Part shown: one piece after another, positions 1 through 4,954 of the stretch | Layout of the letters: each line of letters starts with the position of its first letter | Position numbering within the stretch: the stretch's first letter is position 1 | From: Paracoccaceae bacterium | Lineage (GTDB): Bacteria; Pseudomonadota; Alphaproteobacteria; Rhodobacterales; Rhodobacteraceae | Direction of reading: 5' to 3' | DNA: 6,126 nucleotides | Assembly: GCA_015485015.1 (NCBI GenBank) | Contig: WFUK01000215.1 | Location: 1 to 6,126 of the forward strand | The notes under the pieces: model-generated | Seen by the model: the letters and a program-made list of their open reading frames with translations, nothing else | The model's database searches: none | What the model was told of the DNA's origin: nothing | Program-made: the position numbers and the translations under genes

Positions 1-1
1 G

Positions 2-865
2 GATGCACCGATCGCCGAGCAGCCGCCGCTTGAGGCTCCCACAATATCGGCCGCTACGGGCTGGTCTGGCGACACCGCATTTGACCCGAAATCCTTGGCG
101 GCGATCCAATCCTTTATGCAGCCGCTAGACGCGCGCCAACAGGCGGATACCCCGCGCGATGCCATTTCGCAGCTTCTCGCCTCGGTGCCGTGTTCGCGCC
201 TTGCTGCCACTTTTATTCCGGAAACCGGCATGCTGGAGCTGCGCGGGCATATTCCCGATGAAAGCGTGCGCGCCCCGATCCTGACCGCGATCCAGCAGCA
301 GCTTGGCGAAAGCATTCCGGTAGGTGGCTCGATGATTGTGCTGCCCTCGCCGCAATGCAATGTGCTTTCTACCATCGAAAATATCGGATTGCCACAATCC
401 AGAATGCAAAATAACGACCCCAAAGAACTGGGCGCTTCCACCCAGCTCACCACCTTCACCTATAGCGAGGGGGATCGGGTGATTATCAAGATGAAATCCT
501 ATGATTTTGCCGCTTATGTCTATGTGGATTTCTTTGATGTTAGCGGGCGGGTGCTGCATTTGCGGCCCAATTTTGCCGAGCCGCTGCAATTTTACGAGCC
601 GGATTCGGATATCTCCATCGGCGATGACGGCAATGATACCCCCGCGATCAAGCTACTCGTGAAGCCGCCTTTTGGCCGCGAGCTGGTGGTGGCTTATGCC
701 AGCTCGGTGCCGCTCTATGAAGGGCTGCGCGACCCGATTGAACCTGCCACGCCCTATCTGGAGTTTTTGCGGGGCCGCATTGCCGAGGTAAAGGCGGAGA
801 ATGCCGATTATAAGGGAGATTGGGTTTATATGTTTGTCGAAACCCAACCCCGGGCCGCTGATTAA
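2..865 (+). CDS. C-terminal part of a DUF4384-domain protein, probably a Ser/Thr kinase-type regulator (5' truncated by window)
   Basis: The frame is open from the first complete codon at base 2, so the gene starts upstream; 287 residues are visible. A TTG at 95 could be read as a start, but the frame upstream of it encodes a Pro/Ala-rich linker (AEQPPLEAPT), typical of an interdomain tether, so I treat it as internal. Visible residues about 54-115 (LLASVPCSRLAATF, then a GMLELRGHIPDE strand-turn) look like a BON-like fold. Residues about 156-280 fit DUF4384: GDRVIIKMKS, then YVYVDFFDVSGRVLHLRPN, then the family-like PPFGRELVVAYASSVPL. In known proteins DUF4384 sits behind kinase or caspase-like domains as a probable sensory or surface-interaction module. 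The kinase identity is inferred from this architecture; no catalytic motif is in view. Two cysteines (visible residues 64 and 119) flank the BON-like part and could form a disulfide if it is periplasmic. It lies 90 bases upstream of the TerC gene on the same strand. Confidence 0.72.
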   Translation, partial: DAPIAEQPPLEAPTISAATGWSGDTAFDPKSLAAIQSFMQPLDARQQADTPRDAISQLLASVPCSRLAATFIPETGMLELRGHIPDESVRAPILTAIQQQLGESIPVGGSMIVLPSPQCNVLSTIENIGLPQSRMQNNDPKELGASTQLTTFTYSEGDRVIIKMKSYDFAAYVYVDFFDVSGRVLHLRPNFAEPLQFYEPDSDISIGDDGNDTPAIKLLVKPPFGRELVVAYASSVPLYEGLRDPIEPATPYLEFLRGRIAEVKAENADYKGDWVYMFVETQPRAAD

Positions 866-881
866 CGGTGGCACGCCAAAC

Positions 882-900
882 GCAAGGTCAGCCTTGCTTT
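882..900 (+). terminator. Small hairpin with short T run between the DUF4384 gene and terC (weak terminator or attenuator)
   Basis: GCAAGG (882-887) pairs perfectly with CCTTGC (892-897) around a TCAG tetraloop and is followed by TTT at 898-900. A six-base-pair stem and three T residues are too weak for a confident intrinsic terminator. It could reduce read-through, act as an RNA processing or stability element, or be coincidental. It begins 16 bases after the stop codon of the preceding gene. Confidence 0.3.
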
Positions 901-912
901 CGGGGCGGGAAT

Positions 913-963
913 ATGCCTTTCTGTCCGGCAAAGTTTTACCAGATACGAGATCATTATGGCTGA
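913..963 (+). CDS. Possible 16-codon upstream ORF overlapping the terC start (tentative)
   Basis: An ATG at 913 preceded by a G-rich stretch (GGGGCGGGA, 902-910) opens a frame reading MPFCPAKFYQIRDHYG and ending at TGA 961-963. It therefore overlaps the first eight bases of terC (ATG 956). terC itself has only a poor Shine-Dalgarno (GAGA at 947-950), so ribosomes terminating here could reinitiate at terC. I do not recognise the peptide. The SD-to-ATG distance is short, and an ORF of this length can occur by chance, so this is listed as a candidate only. Confidence 0.18.
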   Translation: MPFCPAKFYQIRDHYG

Positions 964-1747
964 CCTGTTTACCTTTGCTAATTTTGCCAATCTTGGCGTT
1001 TTGATATTTTTGCAAGCCGTGCTTGGCTTTGACAACCTGCTCTATATTTCAATCGAATCCCGCCGCGCCCCGCCGGAAGAGCAGGCGCGGGTGCGCAAGC
1101 TCGGGATTCTGATCGCGGTGGCGCTGCGCATTGTGCTGCTTTTTGTGATGATGCAGCTGATCGAAGCATTGGAAGCGCCGTTTTTCACCCTGAACTGGAC
1201 AGGGGTGATCGAAGGGAACTTCAATTTCTCGGTCTTGGTGTTTTTGTTTGGCGGCGCGTTTATTATGTATACCGCGGTAAAGGAAATCAGCCATCTTCTG
1301 GTGATTGAAAACATCGAAACCTCCATGGATGAGCAAAAATCGAAATCCGCAGCATCGGTTATTTTGATGATCGTATTCATGAACCTGATTTTCAGCTTTG
1401 ATTCGGTGCTCTCGGCATTGGCCATTACCGATGTATTCCTTGTGCTGGCCACGGCGATCCTGATCTCCGGCGTTGGCATGATGCTGCTGGCGGATACGGT
1501 GGCGGAATTCATCAAGAAAAACCGGATGTATGAGGTGTTGGGCCTGTTTGTGCTGTTGATCGTCGGCATTGTGCTGCTCGGCGAAGGCGGGCATGTGGGC
1601 GAGCTGAAGCTGTTTGGTTTTGCGGTGCAACCCTTGGATAAAACTACATTTTACTTCTCGATTGCCGTGTTGTTTATCGTGCAGGCCATTCAATCACGGT
1701 TTCAAAAGAAACTGGCGCTGCAACGCCTGAAAGCGGCGAATGACTAG
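956..1747 (+). CDS. terC: TerC-family integral membrane protein
   Basis: This 263-residue polytopic protein matches the TerC family (LysE-like transporter superfamily), implicated in tellurite resistance and in metal handling or envelope stress, notably manganese export for relatives such as Alx/MntP-like systems. Hydrophobic spans lie near residues 10-33, 50-71, 91-110, 132-157, 160-180, 191-210 and 231-247, giving about seven helices. Two acidic membrane motifs expected for the family are present: GFDN at 24-27 in helix 1 and FSFDSV at 146-151 in helix 4. Between helices 1 and 2 is a charged loop (ESRRAPPEEQARVRK). The tail is basic (RFQKKLALQRLK) and probably cytoplasmic. The ATG at 956 is chosen because it gives the full first helix; its ribosome site is weak (GAGA, 947-950). 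It lies 57 bases upstream of the microprotein ORF and so likely shares a transcript with xpaC and telA. The family assignment is firm. The gene symbol is family-level, and the transported ion cannot be told from sequence. Confidence 0.93.
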   Translation: MADLFTFANFANLGVLIFLQAVLGFDNLLYISIESRRAPPEEQARVRKLGILIAVALRIVLLFVMMQLIEALEAPFFTLNWTGVIEGNFNFSVLVFLFGGAFIMYTAVKEISHLLVIENIETSMDEQKSKSAASVILMIVFMNLIFSFDSVLSALAITDVFLVLATAILISGVGMMLLADTVAEFIKKNRMYEVLGLFVLLIVGIVLLGEGGHVGELKLFGFAVQPLDKTTFYFSIAVLFIVQAIQSRFQKKLALQRLKAAND

Positions 1748-1804
1748 AAAACCACAGCCAAACCCTATATATGTGGAAAAACAGCCGAGCGGAGCCATAA
1801 GCCT

Positions 1805-1897
1805 ATGACCGAAAAAACCATCCAGCGCATTGCCTATTGGGTATTGCTCGCCCTGATCTGGACCGTGGCGGCGGGCAGCTACGGGTGGATTTCCTGA
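1805..1897 (+). CDS. Probable 30-residue single-span membrane microprotein, coupled to xpaC
   Basis: An ATG at 1805 opens a 30-codon frame ending at TGA 1895-1897. GGAG at 1791-1794 lies ten bases upstream and is an acceptable Shine-Dalgarno. The peptide begins with a charged, amphipathic stretch (MTEKTIQRIA), followed by an uninterrupted hydrophobic helix rich in aromatic residues (YWVLLALIWTVAAG, residues 11-24), and ends SYGWIS. This is the layout of a single-pass membrane microprotein, with the N terminus carrying Glu, Lys and Arg. Its stop overlaps the xpaC start as TGATG, a typical translational-coupling junction. The position between terC and xpaC suggests it is a small subunit or helper of that membrane assembly; this is inference. 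I do not recognise a named family. Alternatives are a non-functional leader that only couples translation, or chance. The frame would be missed by most gene callers because of its length. Confidence 0.6.
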   Translation: MTEKTIQRIAYWVLLALIWTVAAGSYGWIS

Positions 1898-1899
1898 TG
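1883..1899 (+). promoter_or_regulatory. xpaC ribosome site and TGATG stop/start junction
   Basis: GGGTGGA (1883-1889) is a purine-rich ribosome site seven bases before the ATG at 1897. The ATG shares its A with the TGA (1895-1897) of the microprotein frame. This decides the xpaC start: the open frame extends 20 codons further upstream to a TTG at 1837, but that stretch is the out-of-frame reading of the microprotein gene and would produce an unlikely Gly/Arg/Asp-rich leader. Confidence 0.6.
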
Positions 1900-2808
1900 G
1901 GGTCGCAGCGTTTTCGCGGGGAAAACAGCCCCGACACCCCCGATGGACAATCCGCCATCGAGGCCCCGCGCCCGGCCAAGCTGCGCTTGCGGCGCAAACC
2001 TGGCGGCATGGCGATTTTTTTGATGTTTGCCGCGCCCTTTCCGCTATTGCTGAACGGGCTGGGCAAAATCACCGATGCCGCCCCGATCGAGGCCGCGATT
2101 TCTTTTGGCACCTATGCGCTATTTGTGCTGGCCGTATGGACCTTGCGCGAGGGAATTAAGGCCGAAGCGGCTTATAACGAGCGCAAAATCGCCCGTCCGC
2201 CGATGTTTCCGCGCAAGCTGATTGCGGCGCTGCTTTCAGGTGGGGCCGTGCTTTTGGCCGCGTGGCTGGGCTGGGGTCAGGGGCTATTTGTCGGCCTTGG
2301 CTTTGGCGCGCTGGCGGTGGCGGCGCATCTGGTGGCCTTTGGCTTTGATCCGATGCGGCGCAAGGGCTTGCCCGGCTTTAACGAATACGAAACCGACCGT
2401 GTAGCCCGCGCTGTGGATAAGGCCGAAGCGATTATGGCCGAGATCGAGGAAGCTGCCGAGGGCATTAACAATCGCGCGATCACCCGCAAGGTTTCTAGCC
2501 TGCTCAACGCGGTAAAGGAAATGCTGCGCACGGTCGAGCAAGACCCGCGCGATCTAACCCGCGCCCGCAAATATATGGGCGTTTATTTACAAAGCGCACG
2601 GGATGCGACGATTAAATTTGCCGAGCTGAACCAGCGCGGCAAAAACCCAGCAAAACAGGCCGAATATATCGGCTTGATCGAAGATCTGGAAACCAGCTTT
2701 AATGGCGAGCGCGCCCTTATGCTTCAGGATAACCAGTCCGATCTGGATGTCGAAATAGAAGTGCTGCAAGAACGATTACAACGCGAAGGCCATTTGGCCA
2801 AAGATTAG
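1897..2808 (+). CDS. xpaC: XpaC-family membrane protein (5-bromo-4-chloroindolyl phosphate hydrolysis family)
   Basis: From the ATG at 1897 the product has 303 residues. Order of parts: a short polar N terminus (RFRGENSPDTPDG), a basic patch (KLRLRRK, 28-34), two hydrophobic spans at about 37-54 and 64-82, a basic loop, two more spans at about 108-124 and 128-150, then a long charged helical cytoplasmic tail. The tail carries the family-like DPRDLTRARKYMGVYL (216-231) and ends in a predicted coiled coil (about 255-297). The family name comes from a Bacillus subtilis phenotype (X-phosphate hydrolysis) and is not proof of phosphatase activity; no phosphatase motif is visible. XpaC genes typically sit next to TelA genes, as here, and a membrane anchor for TelA is the usual inference. 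It is followed after 20 bases by telA. Family assignment rests on topology, tail motif and neighbour. Confidence 0.85.
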   Translation: MGSQRFRGENSPDTPDGQSAIEAPRPAKLRLRRKPGGMAIFLMFAAPFPLLLNGLGKITDAAPIEAAISFGTYALFVLAVWTLREGIKAEAAYNERKIARPPMFPRKLIAALLSGGAVLLAAWLGWGQGLFVGLGFGALAVAAHLVAFGFDPMRRKGLPGFNEYETDRVARAVDKAEAIMAEIEEAAEGINNRAITRKVSSLLNAVKEMLRTVEQDPRDLTRARKYMGVYLQSARDATIKFAELNQRGKNPAKQAEYIGLIEDLETSFNGERALMLQDNQSDLDVEIEVLQERLQREGHLAKD

Positions 2809-2828
2809 ACCCATAGGGAGAAATTGTT

Positions 2829-4016
2829 ATGACCGAAGACGTGCGCCAAAAGGCCGAAGTGACCCTGAAGGAAGTGGAGGCCGTGACCGCCACCCTGCTG
2901 CCCGAGCCAAAGGGCGAGCTGATCGTGATTGATCAGGCGAATGCCGCTGAAAAGGCCGAGATTGACAGCGCCATGGGCGAGCTGGATATGGGCAATACCC
3001 AGTCCATTATCCAGTTTGGCTCCAAAGCCCAAGCCGAATTGCAAGTTATTTCGCGCGAAATGCTGGCCGGTGTGCGCAACAAAGACGCTGGCCCTGCGGG
3101 CGATGCCCTGCGCTCGATGGTGACCTCGATCCGTGGGTTTTCGGTGGATGAGCTGGACCCGAACCGCACGCAAAGCTGGTGGGAAAAACTGATGGGCAAG
3201 GCCAAGCCCGTGGCGCAATTCATGGCGAAATACGAGATGGTGCAAGACCAGATCGACAAAATCACCGAAGAGCTTTTGAGCCACGAAACCGTGCTGCTGA
3301 AGGATATCAAATCCCTCGACAAGCTCTATGAAAAGACGCTGGATTTTTATGACCAGCTGGCGATCTATATTGCGGCGGGCGAGGAAAAAATCAAACTGCT
3401 CGACGAGGTCGATATTCCGGCCCAGCAAAAAATCGTTGAGGCGGCCGACGATAATGATGGCGTAATTCTGGCGCAAGAGCTGCGCGATCTGCGCGCGGCG
3501 CGGGATGATCTGGAGCGCCGGGTTTATGATCTGAAGCTAACGCGGCAAGTGACGATGCAATCGCTGCCTTCGATCCGCTTGGTGCAGGAAAACGACAAAT
3601 CTCTGGTCACCAAGATCAATTCGACCTTGGTCAACACCGTGCCACTTTGGGAAACCCAGCTGGCGCAGGCCGTTACCATCAGCCGCTCACGCGATGCCGC
3701 CAAAGCGGTGCGCGAGGCCAATGATCTGACCAACGAAATGCTGAAATCCAACGCCGCTAATCTGAAGATTGCGAACCGTGAAATCCGCGAGGAGATCGAG
3801 CGCGGCATTTTTGATATCAACGCCATCAAGCAAGCCAATGCCGACCTGATCGAAACCATCCAGGACAGCCTGCGCATTGCCGACGAGGGCAAAGCCAAGC
3901 GCGTCGAGGCGGAAAAAGAGCTACAAGCGATGGAGGCCGAGTTGAAATCGACCCTCTCCGCGGCCAAGGCCAAAGACACATCTTTCGGGAATACTGTCGG
4001 TAGCGCCGCCGACTAA
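2829..4016 (+). CDS. telA: TelA-family toxic anion resistance protein
   Basis: The 395-residue product is soluble, highly charged and almost entirely helical, with long heptad-like stretches (about 130-240 and 285-380), as in the TelA/KlaA family associated with tellurite and other envelope-stress resistance. The family signature is visible at 246-278: LPSIR, then LVQENDKSLVTKINSTL, then the TVPLWETQLAQ stretch with conserved Pro-Leu-Trp and Gln. An N-terminal segment holds SWWEKLMGKAKPVAQF (116-131), also typical. There is no signal peptide or membrane span, so it is cytoplasmic and probably docks on the XpaC protein encoded just upstream; that partnership is inferred from recurring gene adjacency. 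The ATG at 2829 has GGGAG at 2816-2820, eight bases upstream. The stop TAA overlaps the next ATG as TAATG. The biochemical function of TelA is not established, and tellurite itself need not be the physiological stress. The symbol is family-level. Confidence 0.94.
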   Translation: MTEDVRQKAEVTLKEVEAVTATLLPEPKGELIVIDQANAAEKAEIDSAMGELDMGNTQSIIQFGSKAQAELQVISREMLAGVRNKDAGPAGDALRSMVTSIRGFSVDELDPNRTQSWWEKLMGKAKPVAQFMAKYEMVQDQIDKITEELLSHETVLLKDIKSLDKLYEKTLDFYDQLAIYIAAGEEKIKLLDEVDIPAQQKIVEAADDNDGVILAQELRDLRAARDDLERRVYDLKLTRQVTMQSLPSIRLVQENDKSLVTKINSTLVNTVPLWETQLAQAVTISRSRDAAKAVREANDLTNEMLKSNAANLKIANREIREEIERGIFDINAIKQANADLIETIQDSLRIADEGKAKRVEAEKELQAMEAELKSTLSAAKAKDTSFGNTVGSAAD

Positions 4017-4885
4017 TGCGGTGGACACATATATCAATGGCGTTGGCCCTCGGGGCCTGCGCCACAACAGTGCCGGAAACGCCGGCCACCGAATTTGACC
4101 TGGTCGAATATTACCGCGCCGCCGAGGCTGAAATACGGGCCAATGGCGGCATGCGCACCGAATACGCCCCCGCCGATGCTATTTTTACCCGTCAGGAGCT
4201 GGCGCGCAATTTCATGCGCATCGCCATGTTTGACGAATTCCAGACCGTGGATGGCCGCTATGTCCCCAATGAATCCCCCTCTAATTTGCGAAAATTCGAC
4301 CGCCCCGTTCGGGTTCGGGTGGTGAATGGCGGCTCAACCACCATCGCCGCCAAAAACCTGAACACCCAGCTCGTGGCGCAATATACCCGCCGCCTTGCGC
4401 GGATAACCGGCCTTGACATGGCCCTTGCCAATGATGGAGAGCGCGCCAATATGGTGGTGTTTTTCCTCAATAAAGCCGAGCAGCCGCGCATGGCCCGCCA
4501 GCTTGGCCGCTATATCACCGCCCCGCCGCGCGAGGTGGAGGACGCCTTTGCCAACAGCCCGAATGATCTGCTATGCGGGGCGTTTTCGCTCTCCTCCGAG
4601 CCTGAGCCGGATAGCTATACCGCTTCGGTAATTCTGATAAAATCAGAGCATAGCCCCGAGCAGCGTTCGGCCTGCGTTCAAGAGGAAATGGCGCAGGCCT
4701 TGGGCCTGACCAATGATAGCGCCCTCGCCCGCCCCTCGATTTTCAACGATGACGAAGAATTCGCCAAGCTCACGGTTCATGATGAATTTCTGCTGCGAAT
4801 ACTATATCATCCGCGCCTGCGCTCGGGAATGAGCGCGGCAGAGGTTCGCCGGCTATTGCCGGCCATTATCAGCGAAATCTGGTAA
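4016..4885 (+). CDS. DUF2927-domain protein, putative lipoprotein
   Basis: This 289-residue protein fits DUF2927. Recognisable parts are FTRQELARNFMRIAMFDEF (57-75), RKFDRPVRVRV (92-102), the LARITGLD segment (127-134), GERANMVVFFLN (141-152), then CVQEEMAQALGLTND (220-234), SIFNDDEEFAKLTVHDEF (241-258) and LRILYHPRLRSGM (260-272). The N terminus MRWTHISMALALGAC gives a lipobox LGAC with Cys15, so an exported lipoprotein is likely, although the signal is unusually short and has a single Arg in the n-region. Cys187 and Cys220 could form a disulfide in the periplasm. The start overlaps the telA stop by one base (TAATG) and no convincing separate ribosome site is seen, so its translation is probably coupled to telA. 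The function is unknown. The EEMAQALGLTN stretch has zincin-like spacing but lacks histidines. The family is sure; the lipoprotein call is moderate. Confidence 0.88.
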   Translation: MRWTHISMALALGACATTVPETPATEFDLVEYYRAAEAEIRANGGMRTEYAPADAIFTRQELARNFMRIAMFDEFQTVDGRYVPNESPSNLRKFDRPVRVRVVNGGSTTIAAKNLNTQLVAQYTRRLARITGLDMALANDGERANMVVFFLNKAEQPRMARQLGRYITAPPREVEDAFANSPNDLLCGAFSLSSEPEPDSYTASVILIKSEHSPEQRSACVQEEMAQALGLTNDSALARPSIFNDDEEFAKLTVHDEFLLRILYHPRLRSGMSAAEVRRLLPAIISEIW

Positions 4886-4907
4886 CAATATCATTGTAAG
4901 GCCGGAT

Positions 4908-4943
4908 ATGAGAGCTTACATTAGAAGCTGGAATATATTTTAA
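4908..4943 (+). CDS. Possible 11-codon leader ORF whose stop lies in the SPFH Shine-Dalgarno (tentative)
   Basis: ATG at 4908, preceded by AAGG (4898-4901, six bases upstream), opens MRAYIRSWNIF and ends at TAA 4941-4943. That TAA is the first three bases of the TAAGGAGGT ribosome site of the next gene, so a terminating ribosome would cover the site. The AGCTT/AAGCT inverted repeat lies inside this frame. An 11-codon ORF can easily be accidental, and I do not recognise the peptide. Confidence 0.2.
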   Translation: MRAYIRSWNIF

Positions 4944-4949
4944 GGAGGT
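4941..4949 (+). promoter_or_regulatory. Full-length Shine-Dalgarno for the SPFH gene
   Basis: TAAGGAGGT matches nine bases complementary to the 16S rRNA 3' end, five bases before the ATG at 4955. It is much stronger than the ribosome sites of the other genes here and suggests high or independently set translation of the SPFH protein. It also fixes the start codon. Confidence 0.85.
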
Positions 4950-4954
4950 CCCGC

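Larger units (their letters stand above)
4886..4954 (+). promoter_or_regulatory. AT-richer spacer before the SPFH gene with two small inverted repeats; weak promoter candidate
   Basis: This 69-base gap is about 41% GC by my count, below the surrounding genes. It holds ACAAT-ATC-ATTGT (4885-4897) and AGCTT-N7-AAGCT (4913-4917 with 4925-4929). A weak sigma70-like pair, TTGTAA (4895-4900) and TACATT (4917-4922) spaced 16 bases, matches the consensus at four of six positions in each box. TATATT at 4934-4939 is another AT-rich box but has no partner. An internal promoter is therefore possible but not demonstrated. Confidence 0.3.

Noticed and set aside
95..97. TTG at 95 as the start of the first gene
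   Set aside because: The frame is open upstream to the window edge and encodes a linker-like Pro/Ala-rich sequence. A 256-residue protein starting here would lack any export signal or upstream ribosome site.
1752..1776. CCACA/TGTGG inverted repeat with TATATAT between terC and the microprotein ORF, as an operator and promoter
   Set aside because: The arms are only five bases with a 15-base spacer, and no acceptable -35 element lies at the right distance from the TATATA box.
1837..1896. Upstream extension of xpaC to the TTG at 1837
   Set aside because: The extra 20 residues are an out-of-frame reading of the microprotein ORF, and the ATG at 1897 has a well-placed ribosome site and a polar N terminus that fits the family.
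2805..3476. 223-codon minus-strand open frame opposite telA
   Set aside because: The translation is rich in His, Phe, Leu and Gln, as expected from antisense of a Glu/Lys/Asp-rich helical protein. It has no recognisable domain and lies wholly within a firm gene.
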